NCBI GenBank assembly: GCA_001464585.1
Contig: LNFF01000032.1
Location: forward strand, 1 to 64,000
Length of the DNA stretch: 64,000 nucleotides
DNA from: Gammaproteobacteria bacterium Ga0077554
GTDB taxonomy: Bacteria; Pseudomonadota; Gammaproteobacteria; Ga0077554; Ga007554
Direction: 5' to 3'
In this document: piece after piece, positions 1-9,349 of the stretch
Numbering within the stretch: the first letter of the stretch is position 1
How the letters are laid out: each line of letters opens with the position of its first letter
The notes under the pieces: generated by a model
Seen by the model: the letters and a program-made list of their open reading frames with translations, nothing else
Told to the model about the DNA's origin: nothing
Database searches by the model: none
Made by a program: the position numbers and the translations under genes

Positions 1-67
1 TTCCCTCGTTTGTTTTCTCGCGTCTTCTTTTTCCATAGGCTATGGGACATGCCGCGCTCAGAAAAGT

Positions 68-466
68 TCACGGATAATTCGTGCCGAGTCTATAGGTATC
101 TGCACTGCTGTGGGGCATGTGCCCGGCCAGATGCCGGTAGGCGCTGCGTCCCAAGCCCACAAAATAACTGATGGACACACGGCGGCGCTGCGCGCGTAAT
201 GGAAACAGCCCGGCATGTAGCAGGCACAGATCACCTACATCACGTAGTTGGCCGCGCTGCACCTGCCCGACTTCGTGCAGGGCATGGAGATAGTCCAGTG
301 TCAGCACCCGCGCTGCCATGCCTTGCTCACCGGTAAAGCGCATCAAGAGAAACACCAGATAACTTTCCAAGTCTTCTTCAAGCTGGCAATGTGATGAAGA
401 TTCAGCCTCTTTCACGAGGTGTTGCCACTGTGCCACAGCGGTGGGCTGTAAAACCAGAGATTCCAT
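68..466 (-). CDS. Conserved hypothetical protein, possibly truncated
   Basis: A 132-residue soluble protein with no signal peptide or membrane segment. The leucine-rich N-terminal half (LESYLVFLLMRFT around residues 34-46) and the segment RRVSISYFVGLGRSAY near residue 95 resemble, from memory, a small gammaproteobacterial family of unknown function whose members are usually longer. After SSADTYR the frame ends within seven residues, while another frame continues open as RHELSVNFSE toward the window start, so a frameshift that cut off the C-terminus is possible. The neighbouring barrel gene is divergent. The function is not known, and the truncation rests on recalled family length. Confidence 0.6.
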   Translation of the reverse strand: MESLVLQPTAVAQWQHLVKEAESSSHCQLEEDLESYLVFLLMRFTGEQGMAARVLTLDYLHALHEVGQVQRGQLRDVGDLCLLHAGLFPLRAQRRRVSISYFVGLGRSAYRHLAGHMPHSSADTYRLGTNYP

Positions 467-584
467 GCACTTTCCCCTTAATTTCAGACCCTCTCCCTAA
501 AGATATCGGCAAGTTAGTCCGATGTTTTAAGTTGGGTACTAGTATATTTGAAGCGGGTTAAATCTCAGGGATGTGCTGAAAAAA

Positions 585-1616
585 ATGAAAAAGCGTGGCT
601 TTATCACAGTGTGGCCGGTACCTGTACCTGGATATATCATAGTCATGGTCATGGCAGGGTGCCTGGCACTGGCATGTGTCACGCCAGCATCCGCCGGGAA
701 TGTCCTAAAATCGGATCTGCAACATGCCCTGCTGGTGTCGCTGCTCGCAGCACTGCCCGCCGCCAAGGCTTCCACTGATATGCCGATGGATCTCTCGGTC
801 AGCCTCGGCTACCGTGAAGATAATCTGGACTGGAACATTGCGGGAGGAGGCGTTAATGTGTTATCCGAACTCTCATGGAAAAATCTGGCGATTGCCCAAG
901 CACAGGCCACCGCCAAACTCAACATCAAAAATGACTGGCGCATCCGCGCCGATCTGGGGTATGGAACAATCACCTCGGGCGCTAATCAAGATTCGGATTA
1001 CAACGGCAATAACCGCACCCTGGAATTTTCGCGCTCTAACAATAAAGCGGGCGGGAATGTAATTGATGCGAGTATCGGCATTGGCAAAACGCTGCGCCTC
1101 CTTGACCAAACCGTCGGGAAATTTATTTATGTCACGCCGTCTATTGGCTTGTCCGTGCATCAACAAAACCTCACCATAACAGAGGGCGTGCAAACCATTC
1201 CCGCGAGTGAGCCGATCGCCGGGCTGGCCAGCAGCTATGACGCTCAATGGCAAGGCCCGTGGATAGGGGTAGATGCGTTAATTGAAACTGGCAGGAATCT
1301 ATCCCTGACCGCCAGCGCGGAATATCATGTGGCAGACTATTCAGCAAAAGCCAACTGGAATTTACGTAACGACTTTGCTCATCCAGTCAGTTTCAAGCAT
1401 ACCGCAAAGGGGCAAGGCATTGTCGGATCTGTGGGTGTCTCCTATCCAGTGGCCCGAAGCTGGACGATGAATCTCATCCTGAAATACCATCAATGGTCTA
1501 CCCGCGCGGGCAGTGATCTGATTTATTTCTCTGACGGTTCGGTAGGTCGTACGCGCCTTAATACGGTCAATTGGGAATCTACTGCGTATAACCTGGAAAT
1601 TGTTCATCAATTTTAA
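585..1616 (+). CDS. Outer-membrane beta-barrel protein (omptin-like/Protochlamydia OMP type)
   Basis: About 343 residues. It has a long N-terminal leader (positive residues MKKR, then a hydrophobic stretch ending PASAG), followed by alternating polar/aromatic strands such as [20 protein letters not shown] and [10 protein letters not shown]. It ends in an aromatic residue (EIVHQF), the usual signature for Bam-dependent insertion. Repeated D/N-rich turns and the DNLDWN/ELSWKNL segments resemble the Protochlamydia outer-membrane-protein family related to omptins. I did not identify the omptin catalytic residues, so protease activity is not claimed. An ATG at 585 is chosen; a GTG at 573 is also in frame, but the nearest purine-rich stretch (CAGGG at 566) is too close to it. 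Confidence 0.65.
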   Translation: MKKRGFITVWPVPVPGYIIVMVMAGCLALACVTPASAGNVLKSDLQHALLVSLLAALPAAKASTDMPMDLSVSLGYREDNLDWNIAGGGVNVLSELSWKNLAIAQAQATAKLNIKNDWRIRADLGYGTITSGANQDSDYNGNNRTLEFSRSNNKAGGNVIDASIGIGKTLRLLDQTVGKFIYVTPSIGLSVHQQNLTITEGVQTIPASEPIAGLASSYDAQWQGPWIGVDALIETGRNLSLTASAEYHVADYSAKANWNLRNDFAHPVSFKHTAKGQGIVGSVGVSYPVARSWTMNLILKYHQWSTRAGSDLIYFSDGSVGRTRLNTVNWESTAYNLEIVHQF

Positions 1617-1663
1617 GGGGCAATTCCAATTCTGCCGCCCTCCCTGCATACACGCCCTTCCAC

Positions 1664-1688
1664 CCGGTATACTTGACCGGTATACTTG
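1664..1688 (+). repeat. Tandem 13-bp repeat upstream of glyQ
   Basis: CCGGTATACTTG occurs twice with a period of 13 bp (1664-1675 and 1677-1688), starting 36 bp before the chosen glyQ start. Each copy contains TATACT, close to a sigma-70 -10 box. TTCCAC at 1658-1663 lies 17 bp before the second TATACT, so the repeat may carry the promoter. This is seen directly; the promoter role is inferred. Confidence 0.5.
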
Positions 1689-1723
1689 CGGCCACACTTT
1701 TGGGTTTGCACACAGGGTTTATT

Positions 1724-2653
1724 TTGAACAACACTCACAACACACCGATTGACGCTACCACCTTTCAGGGTTTGATTCTGGCGTTGCAAAACTATTGGGC
1801 TGCCCAGGGCTGCGTGCTATTGCAACCCTATGACATGGAAGTCGGCGCGGGCACGTTTCACCCCGCCACTTTTTTACGTGCGATTGGCCCCGAGCCATGG
1901 CGTGCCGCCTATGTGCAGCCTTCGCGCCGCCCGACCGACGGGCGTTACGGCGAAAATCCCAATCGCCTGCAACACTATTATCAGTTTCAGGTCATCATCA
2001 AACCTTCGCCGCTGGATATTCAGGAATTGTATTTAGGCTCGCTGAAAATGCTCGGCATTGATCCGCTGGTGCATGACATCCGCTTTGTGGAAGACAACTG
2101 GGAATCACCAACGCTGGGCGCCTGGGGTCTGGGTTGGGAAGTGTGGCTGAATGGCATGGAGGTAACGCAGTTCACTTATTTTCAGCAGGTGGGCGGGCTG
2201 GAATGCCAGCCAGTGACGGGTGAAATCACCTACGGCCTGGAGCGCATCGCCATGTACTTGCAGGGTGTGGAAAGCGTTTATGACTTGATCTGGGCACGCG
2301 GCCCGCAAGGCGTTGTAAGCTACGGCGATGTGTTTCATCAAAACGAAGTGGAGATGTCCACTTACAATTTTGAACATGCTGATGTTGCAGCGTTGTTTGG
2401 CTGGTTTGACACCTGTGAACGCGAGAGCAAAAAACTTATCGAAGTGGGCCTGCCGTTGCCTGCTTACGAAATGGTGCTCAAGGCATCGCACACCTTTAAT
2501 TTACTGGATGCGCGCCGCGCCATTTCTGTGACTGAGCGTCAGCGCTTTATTTTGCGCGTGCGCACTTTGGCGCGCGCCGTGGCCGAAGCTTATTACCAAC
2601 GCCGTGAGGCTCTGGGCTTTCCCATGGCAAAAGACAGCGGAGGTGCAGTATGA
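1724..2653 (+). CDS. glyQ: Glycyl-tRNA synthetase alpha subunit
   Basis: The alpha chain of the bacterial alpha2beta2 glycyl-tRNA synthetase, which charges tRNA-Gly and carries the class II aminoacylation core. The protein has the family blocks [52 protein letters not shown] and [14 protein letters not shown]. With a TTG start at 1724 it is 309 residues, close to the usual ~303. That TTG has ACAGGG six or seven bases upstream; the frame extends to an earlier TTG at 1673, but this adds a non-family leader. The stop overlaps the glyS start (ATGA), so the two are translationally coupled. Confidence 0.95.
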   Translation: MNNTHNTPIDATTFQGLILALQNYWAAQGCVLLQPYDMEVGAGTFHPATFLRAIGPEPWRAAYVQPSRRPTDGRYGENPNRLQHYYQFQVIIKPSPLDIQELYLGSLKMLGIDPLVHDIRFVEDNWESPTLGAWGLGWEVWLNGMEVTQFTYFQQVGGLECQPVTGEITYGLERIAMYLQGVESVYDLIWARGPQGVVSYGDVFHQNEVEMSTYNFEHADVAALFGWFDTCERESKKLIEVGLPLPAYEMVLKASHTFNLLDARRAISVTERQRFILRVRTLARAVAEAYYQRREALGFPMAKDSGGAV

Positions 2654-4752
2654 GCCTGCACCGCGACTTGCTGGTAGAAATCGGCACTGAAGAGCTGCCG
2701 CCCAAAGCATTAAAAAAATTGATGGATGCGTTTAGCAACGGCATTACCACAGGGCTTACCCAAGCGGGGCTGGAATACGGTGCCGTGCATCCCTATGCCA
2801 CGCCGCGCCGTTTAGCGCTGCATATCACCGCACTTTCCACTGCACAGCCCGACCGCGCCGTCGAGCGCCGTGGCCCGGCGCTGAATGCCGCATTTGATGA
2901 CAATGGCTTGCCCACTAAGGCGACGCAAGGCTTTGCGCGCTCCTGCGGTGTTGAAGTGGAGCAACTGGAAAAACTCGAAACCGACAAAGGCGCATGGCTG
3001 GTGTTTCGCTCCATGCAGGTCGGTCGCGCCACTACCGAACTATTGCCCGCCATCATCGAACAGTCGCTGGCGGCATTACCCATTCCCAAGCGCATGCGCT
3101 GGGGTTCATCGAGGGTTGAATTTGTGCGCCCGGTGCATTGGGTGGTGCTGTTGTTTGGCGATGACGTTGTTGACGCTGAAATTCTCGGTGTACGCGCCGG
3201 ACGCGAAACGCGCGGACATCGCTTTCATCATCCTGCTTCCCTGTATCTTGCCGAACCTGCGGCCTATGCGCCACTGCTGCAAACCGAAGGCCGCGTCATG
3301 CCCGACTTCGCCGCGCGGCGTGAAGCGATTCGCGCGCAGGTCATCGAAGCCGCCGTCACTTTTGGTGGCACAGCCGTGATTGACGATGCCTTGCTGGATG
3401 AGGTCACTGCGCTGGTGGAATGGCCCGTAGCACTGACAGGGCAATTCGAGAAACGCTTTCTGGACGTGCCGCAGGAAGCCTTGATTTCCACCATGAAAGG
3501 CAACCAAAAATACTTTCATGCAGTGGACAAAAGCGGCAAACTGCTGCCCTATTTCATCACTATTTCCAACATCGAAAGCCGCGACCCCGACAAAGTGCGC
3601 GAAGGCAATGAGCGCGTGATTCGTCCGCGCTTTACAGATGCCGCGTTTTTTTGGGAGCAGGATTGCAAGCATCCACTGCTCAGCCGTCTCGAAAAACTCA
3701 AGACAGTGGTGTTTGAAGAAAAGCTCGGCACACTCTACGACAAAACAATGCGCATTAAGCATCTGGCGGGCACGATCACTGAAATACTAGGTGACGCCCT
3801 ATTTTTCAAAGGCGCAAAAGAAAATGCCGAACGCGCCGCAGAACTTTGCAAATGCGACCTTTTAACTTCCATGGTCAGTGAGTTCCCCGAATTGCAGGGC
3901 ATCATGGGGCGTTATTATGCCAAGCGTGACGGTAAAGATTCACAAGTGGCGCAAGCCATCGAGGAACATTACCTGCCGCGTCATGCGGGCGACGCGCTAC
4001 CGCAATCCATCCCCGGCAAGATCGTGGCGATTGCTGATCGGCTGGATACGCTGGCTGGTATCTTCGCCATCGGCCAGCCACCCAGCGGCGATAAAGATCC
4101 TTATGCACTGCGTCGCGCAGCATTGGGTACATTGCGCATCATTATTGAAAGCACACCCAAGCTGGATCTGGATCTGCAAAAACTACTGATTACCGCTGTG
4201 GCAAACTTGCCTGATACACTGAAAAAAGACAGCGCTGCGCCGCAGGTGTTTGACTTCATGATGGAACGCTTGCGCGCTTACTATCATGAACAAGGCATTC
4301 GTCCTGATGTGTTTGAAGCGGTGCTGGCGAATCGTCCCCCGCGCCCCGCTGATTTCAATCAACGCATCCACGCCGTTACGGCGTTTCGCGCACTTCCAGA
4401 AGCGGAAAGCCTCGCGGCAGCGAACAAGCGTATTCGCAACATCCTCAACAAGACCAGCGAGACTGTACCCGATACAGTAAACGAAGCCCTGCTCAGCGAG
4501 CGAGCCGAACATGATCTCTTCAGGAAAATTACCGAATTGCACAGGGATATCACCGGGCTATTCGAACGCGGAAACTACGAAGGCGCCATGAAACTCCTCG
4601 CCAGCCTGCGCGAACCGGTCGACACTTTCTTCGACAAAGTCATGGTCATGGCAGAGGATAACGCATTACGCGCCAACCGCCTCGCGCTGCTGAAAAAACT
4701 TGGGGATTTGATGAATCACGTAGCGGATATTTCAAAATTGGCGGCGGCATAA
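2650..4752 (+). CDS. glyS: Glycyl-tRNA synthetase beta subunit
   Basis: The beta chain of glycyl-tRNA synthetase, needed for tRNA-Gly recognition with GlyQ. It is 700 residues, against about 690 in E. coli. Family landmarks are [16 protein letters not shown] at the N-terminus, [11 protein letters not shown] near residue 50, [14 protein letters not shown] near residue 420, and [28 protein letters not shown] near residue 465. The start codon overlaps the glyQ stop by four bases. In many relatives a heptose-phosphate phosphatase gene (gmhB) lies between glyS and the acyltransferase; here there is only an inverted repeat. Confidence 0.96.
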   Translation: MSLHRDLLVEIGTEELPPKALKKLMDAFSNGITTGLTQAGLEYGAVHPYATPRRLALHITALSTAQPDRAVERRGPALNAAFDDNGLPTKATQGFARSCGVEVEQLEKLETDKGAWLVFRSMQVGRATTELLPAIIEQSLAALPIPKRMRWGSSRVEFVRPVHWVVLLFGDDVVDAEILGVRAGRETRGHRFHHPASLYLAEPAAYAPLLQTEGRVMPDFAARREAIRAQVIEAAVTFGGTAVIDDALLDEVTALVEWPVALTGQFEKRFLDVPQEALISTMKGNQKYFHAVDKSGKLLPYFITISNIESRDPDKVREGNERVIRPRFTDAAFFWEQDCKHPLLSRLEKLKTVVFEEKLGTLYDKTMRIKHLAGTITEILGDALFFKGAKENAERAAELCKCDLLTSMVSEFPELQGIMGRYYAKRDGKDSQVAQAIEEHYLPRHAGDALPQSIPGKIVAIADRLDTLAGIFAIGQPPSGDKDPYALRRAALGTLRIIIESTPKLDLDLQKLLITAVANLPDTLKKDSAAPQVFDFMMERLRAYYHEQGIRPDVFEAVLANRPPRPADFNQRIHAVTAFRALPEAESLAAANKRIRNILNKTSETVPDTVNEALLSERAEHDLFRKITELHRDITGLFERGNYEGAMKLLASLREPVDTFFDKVMVMAEDNALRANRLALLKKLGDLMNHVADISKLAAA

Positions 4753-4784
4753 ACCGTAGGGTGCGCGCGGCGCACCCTACGGTT
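4752..4784. repeat. Perfect inverted repeat after glyS
   Basis: Two perfect 15-bp arms (AACCGTAGGGTGCGC and its complement) around a 3-bp loop begin at the last base of the glyS stop codon. There is no T-run, so this is not a standard intrinsic terminator. GTAGGGTGCGC hairpins are a common type of dispersed intergenic repeat. It may still act as an mRNA-stabilising or attenuating hairpin between glyS and plsC. Confidence 0.75.
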
Positions 4785-4806
4785 GTAATCAACCCGCCCC
4801 GGACAA

Positions 4807-5541
4807 ATGGACCACCCCATGCTCTTTTTCCGCTCCCTGCTTTTCTCACTCGGCATGATCACTTCAACGCTGCTGTTCGCGCCCCTGAGCATACTCACGT
4901 TTCCTTTGTCACTACCGCAACGCTATGCCTTCATCAGCCAATGGGCGCGTTTTAATTTGTGGTGGCTGGCGGTGACATGCAAACTGAACTATCTCGTCGA
5001 AGGCGCAGAAAACATTCCCGATCATCCCTGCGTGATCCTGTGCAAACATCAATCGGCATGGGAAACCCTGGCGTTGCAGATGATCTTTCCGCAGCAGGTA
5101 TGGGTGATCAAACGCGAGTTATTATGGGTGCCGCTGTTCGGCTGGGGACTGGCGATGCTCAAACCCATAGCCATTAATCGTGCGGCCGCGCGCCAAGCCT
5201 TGCGGCAACTTGTTGAGCAAGGCACACAGCGTCTCACGGAGGGTCTGTGGGTGGTAATTTTCCCCGAGGGTACGCGAGTCGCGCCTGGCGAAAGGCGCCC
5301 CTACGCGCCCGGAGGGGCGTTGCTGGCTCATCGCACGAGCCGCCCCGTGGTGCCCGTTGCCCATAATGCTGGCGAATTCTGGCCAAAAAAGGGTTTTTTG
5401 AAGCGGCCCGGAACCATACGCTTGGTTATCGGTCTACCCATTGCCACCACCGGGCGTCAGGCCAGCGAAATCAATACACTGGCTGAACAGTGGATTGAAA
5501 ACACCATGACCCAGATCAGTGATGGCGTGACCCCGAAATAA
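4807..5541 (+). CDS. plsC: 1-acyl-sn-glycerol-3-phosphate acyltransferase (PlsC family)
   Basis: A membrane-bound acyltransferase that adds the second acyl chain to lysophosphatidate in phospholipid synthesis. Of 244 residues, 7-35 form a hydrophobic membrane segment. Motif I is H81-x4-E86 (KHQSAWE), a Glu variant of the usual HX4D, and motif III is FPEGTR at 152-157. A second in-frame ATG is at 4819. The gene follows glyQ-glyS on the same strand, an arrangement common in gammaproteobacteria. The family assignment is secure; which acyltransferase paralogue it is cannot be told. Confidence 0.88.
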   Translation: MDHPMLFFRSLLFSLGMITSTLLFAPLSILTFPLSLPQRYAFISQWARFNLWWLAVTCKLNYLVEGAENIPDHPCVILCKHQSAWETLALQMIFPQQVWVIKRELLWVPLFGWGLAMLKPIAINRAAARQALRQLVEQGTQRLTEGLWVVIFPEGTRVAPGERRPYAPGGALLAHRTSRPVVPVAHNAGEFWPKKGFLKRPGTIRLVIGLPIATTGRQASEINTLAEQWIENTMTQISDGVTPK

Positions 5542-5642
5542 TAAGTTTAAATTTTTTGAACTAAAATCTCAAAATAATTTACTATCACCCCATAAATTCT
5601 TTGTGTAGCATGTTACTAATACTTCAAAAAGGTTAAATAATC

Positions 5643-6467
5643 ATGGATGAACTATTAGCCAACCCGGCCGTGCAAGCCGCTGGAGTGCCGTTTATCGCGG
5701 CCTTGGTGGTCGGCCTGCTGCTTCGGCCTGTCGGCTGGTATTGGGCGGGGCTGGCCGTGATTGCGGGCTTCTATGCCAGCGTATCGCTGATTACCGGCTT
5801 CGAATTCACACCGCTCACCAGCACCCGTAAACTGGTGCTGATTGGCATGTGCGCTGCCGCCGTGGGCTTGGCGATTGACTACCTGGCGGCGAAACCACGC
5901 CAGCTTTACCCATTGCTCGCCGTGCTTGGCGGCGGCACGGTGCTGTGGGTGATCTGGCCACCGCTGATGCGCATGGAAGGTGCGGCACTGTGGATGTATG
6001 GCGCAGGTAGCATCGCCTACGTAGTATGGATTTTATTAGCGCTCGAAGGCCTGCGTAACCGCGCCCTGCGCGCCGATGCCGCACTCATGTCACTCGCGCT
6101 AGGCACCGGCATTGCCGCACTGATGGGAGCATCCGCGCTGCTCGGCCAACTGGCCTCGGCACTGGCCGCAGCCACGGGTGCGTTTCTGTTACTGAGCATT
6201 TTCAAAAAGACGCTGCCGGTGGGTCTGCTCATGTTACTGCCAGCCGCTTTGCTGAGCGGGTTAATCGGCATCAGCGCCATGACGTATGCGAAACTGCCGT
6301 GGTATAGCCTGCTGGCACTGGCGACTATACCTTTGCTGGCACGAATACCACTGCCCCAAAAACTGCCCTTATGGGGTCAGGCCGCAGCACTGGTGGCATT
6401 GACTCTGCCTGCAGCGGCGGGCGCGATTTACCTGGTGTGGCGAGAAGCTGGCGCACCACCCATGTGA
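5643..6467 (+). CDS. Multispanning membrane protein of unknown function
   Basis: 274 residues, largely hydrophobic, with about eight to nine predicted membrane helices (for example PFIAALVVGLLLRPV, LVLIGMCAAAVGLAIDYLA, LMSLALGTGIAALMGASALL, WGQAAALVALTLPAAAGAIY). No catalytic or transport motif is recognised. The preceding 100 bases are AT-rich and probably carry the promoter. It lies between plsC and yceI on the same strand, but about 55 bp from yceI, which has its own strong ribosome binding site. Confidence 0.75.
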   Translation: MDELLANPAVQAAGVPFIAALVVGLLLRPVGWYWAGLAVIAGFYASVSLITGFEFTPLTSTRKLVLIGMCAAAVGLAIDYLAAKPRQLYPLLAVLGGGTVLWVIWPPLMRMEGAALWMYGAGSIAYVVWILLALEGLRNRALRADAALMSLALGTGIAALMGASALLGQLASALAAATGAFLLLSIFKKTLPVGLLMLLPAALLSGLIGISAMTYAKLPWYSLLALATIPLLARIPLPQKLPLWGQAAALVALTLPAAAGAIYLVWREAGAPPM

Positions 6468-6521
6468 CATCATAAATCATGTTTTAATTTTTAAAACCAC
6501 CAACCCAAGGAGAATACATTA

Positions 6522-7094
6522 ATGCGTAAATTAATACTTGCTGCTGCACTCACCGGCCTTTCTTTTTCGGCTTTTGCTGCGGAAACTTATACTATTGACC
6601 CAGATCATACCTATCCTCACTTCGCGATTAACCACCTGGGCTTTTCCACCATGCATGGCCGCTTCAACACTACCAAGGGCAAAATCGTGCTGGACAAGAC
6701 CGGCACCACCAGCGCCGTAGACATCATAATTGATGCCGCCTCTGTCGACACCGGCATGAAAAAACGTGACGATCACTTGCGTTCACCAGATTTCCTGAAT
6801 GCTGCCGAATTTCCAGAAATTACTTACAAATCCAGCAAAGTGACTTTCAGCGGCGCAAAAAAAGCCACCGTTGACGGCACGCTCACCCTTGCAGGTGTCA
6901 GCAAACCAGTGAAGCTGGACGTGCAAAGCATCAACTGCGGTATTCATCCGATGGATCCGAAAAAAGAAAAGTTCGTATGCGGCTTTGACGCCACCGCCAA
7001 AATCAAGCGTTCCGATTTCGGTGTAAAATTCGCATTACCCGCAGTTGGCGATGAGATGATCATATCGCTGGAAGTTGAAGGGGTACGCAATTAA
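6522..7094 (+). CDS. yceI: YceI-family periplasmic lipid-binding protein
   Basis: 190 residues with a clear signal peptide (MRKLILAAALTGLSFSAFAA). The mature part has the YceI pattern YTIDPDHTYPHFAINHLGFS, then FNTTKGKIVLD, then RDDHLRSPDFLNAAEFPEITYKS, ending in a lipocalin-like strand series. YceI proteins bind isoprenoid-type lipids in the periplasm. The ribosome site AAGGAG sits upstream of the ATG. E. coli YceI is 191 residues, so the length matches. Confidence 0.92.
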   Translation: MRKLILAAALTGLSFSAFAAETYTIDPDHTYPHFAINHLGFSTMHGRFNTTKGKIVLDKTGTTSAVDIIIDAASVDTGMKKRDDHLRSPDFLNAAEFPEITYKSSKVTFSGAKKATVDGTLTLAGVSKPVKLDVQSINCGIHPMDPKKEKFVCGFDATAKIKRSDFGVKFALPAVGDEMIISLEVEGVRN

Positions 7095-7101
7095 ATCCAT
7101 G

Positions 7102-7148
7102 CTCTTGCCAGCGGTGGCGGTGATCCGATCCGCCGCCGCTGGCAAGAG
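7102..7148 (+). terminator. Hairpin after yceI
   Basis: A 19-bp stem (CTCTTGCCAGCGGTGGCGG against its complement, one mismatch) with a 9-base loop begins 7 bp after the yceI stop. No strong T-run follows directly. It is a plausible terminator or 3' stabiliser for yceI. Confidence 0.6.
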
Positions 7149-7269
7149 ACTATCATTCACTCATCTTTTTACGGTTGGCGAATGCCAACAAACCCGATCT
7201 CCTTTTCTAATACAGCTTCTAATACAGCGGTATTGAAAATCTTTACAGCCTGCTGATTACCGGTGGCGC

Positions 7270-7521
7270 TTAAACGCCCACCGCAAAATTTTTACTGACA
7301 GTGGTGGAAGCCACTACACCCGAAGAAATACCTTCAAATACAATACCGATGCCAGGCAAAGGTGTATTATCGATACCTGCTCCCATAACCTGACCCCACT
7401 ACTTGGCTGTTAGCGATGGTAGCTTTGGCTGACGAATAGCCCAGACATGCGGATATTACTGCGGCGGCCAGCGTGAGCTTGTTTGAAGAATTGTATGTGT
7501 ATATCCGTGTCGCGCTTTCAT
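7270..7521 (-). pseudogene. Remnant of a small exported protein gene
   Basis: From an ATG at 7521 the minus strand encodes fragments in different frames that together read as one small secreted protein: an N-terminus MKARHGYTHT, a signal-like segment NKLTLAAAVISACLGYSSA in a second frame, then GAGIDNTPLPGIGIVFEG and SSGVVASTTVSKNFAVGV in a third frame, ending at a stop at 7270. At least two frameshifts are needed to join them. The GIGIV...S pattern resembles short Gly-rich exported proteins of unknown function. The rest of 7149-7650 shows nothing else I can support. Confidence 0.4.
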
Positions 7522-7650
7522 CTCAACACCCCTGATTAAAAAATGGTTGGTTTATGAAAAATACAAACCTTCGTGCCGGGGATTTTTTCCTGACCCGACA
7601 TATACACTACGTCGTGTTTTATAAAATGGATGTGGGTTTTTAAAAAATTA

Positions 7651-8772
7651 TCAGCGAGGATCAACGGGGGGAGCGTAGCTAGGGGTGGCGTAGTGGGAGG
7701 ATTTATCGTTAATTTCTGAAAAGAAAGCTAGAATACGTTCAGGAAGCCACGCATGCTTGCCGGGGAAAGATCCCGAAATAAAACCGACATGTCCTCCCTC
7801 ATCTGAAAATTCCAATGCCACCGAAGATGATACTTCTGCGGGGGCAGGCAAGGCGGCTTCAGGAAGAAACGGATCATTACGGGCATGGATGAGTAATGTA
7901 GGAATGCGAATATTGATTAAATGTGGCTTGCTGCTGGCTCTTGTCCAATAATCATCGGTATTTTTGAAACCGTGCAAGGGTGCAGTCACAAGATCATCAA
8001 ACCCTCTCAACGTCTTAACATCCTCCACGGCCTTCCCGTCAAAAAGCCCGGGGAATTGTTCCAGTTTATGCGCAGCTTTTTTCTTCAGGCTACGCAGGAA
8101 GTGATCCGTATAAAACTGGTTAAATCCACCCTGATCCAGTGTGTTGCCCACCGCCTGTAAATCCATGGCGGCTGAGACAGTTACAACTGCATCAATCACC
8201 TTGTCGGCATGCGCTCCTTGCTCCCCCACCCATTTCAATAAAGCGTTGCCACCCAATGAAACGCCAGTCGCAAATAAAGGGCTAGCGGGATATTGCGCGC
8301 GCAACCGGCGCAGAATCCAGTTAATCTCGGCGCTATCCCCCGCGAAATAGGCCCGTGGCAAACGATTTGGTTCACCACTGCAACCACGGAAATTTACGGC
8401 GATGCCACGCCAGCCCTTGCGTTGTAATCCATCCATGAGACTGAGCACATAATGTCTTTCGGAATTGCCTTCCAGTCCATGAAAAAATACCACCAGTGGG
8501 TTATCAGCCACGTTAATGTTGGTATTTTCTGGAGCCTCATTCTCAATATCACTCAGCCAATCCACATCAATGAAATCACCGTCGGGCGTTTCCCAACGCT
8601 CACGTTTATAATTAACCTGAGGAACAGCGGTAAACAGCGCAGAATAAATGGTTTGCAGATGTCCGCCCGGCAACCACCAGGGGGCATCATAGGGCTGCGC
8701 ATGTATCGGCATTGCCATTAGCATGAGGAACGTTACCAACAGGGCGGAAAATAGAGTATTGGGATTATTCAT
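7651..8772 (-). CDS. YheT-type alpha/beta hydrolase with predicted signal peptide
   Basis: 373 residues of the YheT/UPF0017 hydrolase family (esterase-like, natural substrate unknown). The family opening WWLPGGHLQTIYSA is near residue 32. The oxyanion region FFHGLEGNSERHY is near 97, the nucleophile elbow GVSLGG has Ser172, and the acid (HARNDPFLPE) and histidine (EGGHVGF) follow in the last third. Unusually, about 26 residues ending AMPIHAQ precede the family start and look like a cleavable signal peptide, which would place the enzyme in the periplasm; YheT homologues are normally cytoplasmic. Monocistronic, between two decayed loci. Confidence 0.85.
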   Translation of the reverse strand: MNNPNTLFSALLVTFLMLMAMPIHAQPYDAPWWLPGGHLQTIYSALFTAVPQVNYKRERWETPDGDFIDVDWLSDIENEAPENTNINVADNPLVVFFHGLEGNSERHYVLSLMDGLQRKGWRGIAVNFRGCSGEPNRLPRAYFAGDSAEINWILRRLRAQYPASPLFATGVSLGGNALLKWVGEQGAHADKVIDAVVTVSAAMDLQAVGNTLDQGGFNQFYTDHFLRSLKKKAAHKLEQFPGLFDGKAVEDVKTLRGFDDLVTAPLHGFKNTDDYWTRASSKPHLINIRIPTLLIHARNDPFLPEAALPAPAEVSSSVALEFSDEGGHVGFISGSFPGKHAWLPERILAFFSEINDKSSHYATPSYAPPVDPR

Positions 8773-8841
8773 TAATCTGACACCCTACACAAACAGTTTT
8801 ATGTCGAAGAATCTTTTCAGTAAGCAGATGCCGGTAAAAAC

Positions 8842-9008
8842 TTAGCGGCGCAACCAGTATGCAAGCGGTACATACACGATAACGATAGCCATCTGAGCTG
8901 CTTCCACTCCTACATTAAAAGCCACCAAGGCCAACCATAATGAGTTATTGGATCCAGCAGTGCGCTGGCTAAATCCATGCCGTGTATTAGACCAAAGATA
9001 AAGGCCAT
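8842..9008 (-). pseudogene. C-terminal remnant of a HupE/UreJ-type membrane protein
   Basis: The minus strand encodes FGLIHGMDLASALLDPITHYG in one frame and then LALVAFNVGVEAAQMAIVIVYVPLAYWLRR, ending at a stop, in another. Together they match the last membrane helices of HupE/UreJ_2 proteins (FGLIHGFGFA ... LLAFNLGVEAGQL), with a frameshift near 8935-8950. No N-terminal part is recognisable upstream. HupE proteins are thought to be nickel/cobalt permeases or accessory proteins of hydrogenase/urease loci; no such genes are in this window. Confidence 0.6.
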
Positions 9009-9349
9009 AATCCATCACTACCGCTGGAGCCAAGGAGCACGGACAACCCACATCGCTCGATACGAACAGGCGTCACCTTTTAGTGACATGCCCACTCGTA
9101 GGGCGAGAAAATTGTGGTGCTCAATGGGGGTTTGCGTATGGAAATGGTACGGGTTTACCGCAATACCCTACACACATCGCAACAGTTACAATGTCCCTGG
9201 TTTTAACCTATCTGTAATTCTCTTATGATTAATTAACCATGTGTATGAAGCCAAATGGACATTCGCTACGGCGTTCGGAGAAGAAATAGGCTAGCAGGCT
9301 TGCATCAAATATCCACGCCATACATAGCCCGATCACGCAGGAGGCCTAA
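9009..9349. other. Gap without recognisable gene
   Basis: About 340 bases between the HupE remnant and the trmO-like gene. No convincing coding frame is seen on either strand. The last 100 bases before 9350 presumably hold the trmO promoter. The upstream part may be further decayed HupE sequence, but I cannot align it. Confidence 0.4.

Noticed and set aside
3106-3762. A 218-residue minus-strand open frame inside glyS
   Set aside because: Shadow of glyS; no independent start signal or recognisable domain.
8977-9228. A plus-strand gene opposite the HupE remnant
   Set aside because: 83 residues without SD, hydrophobic pattern or family words.
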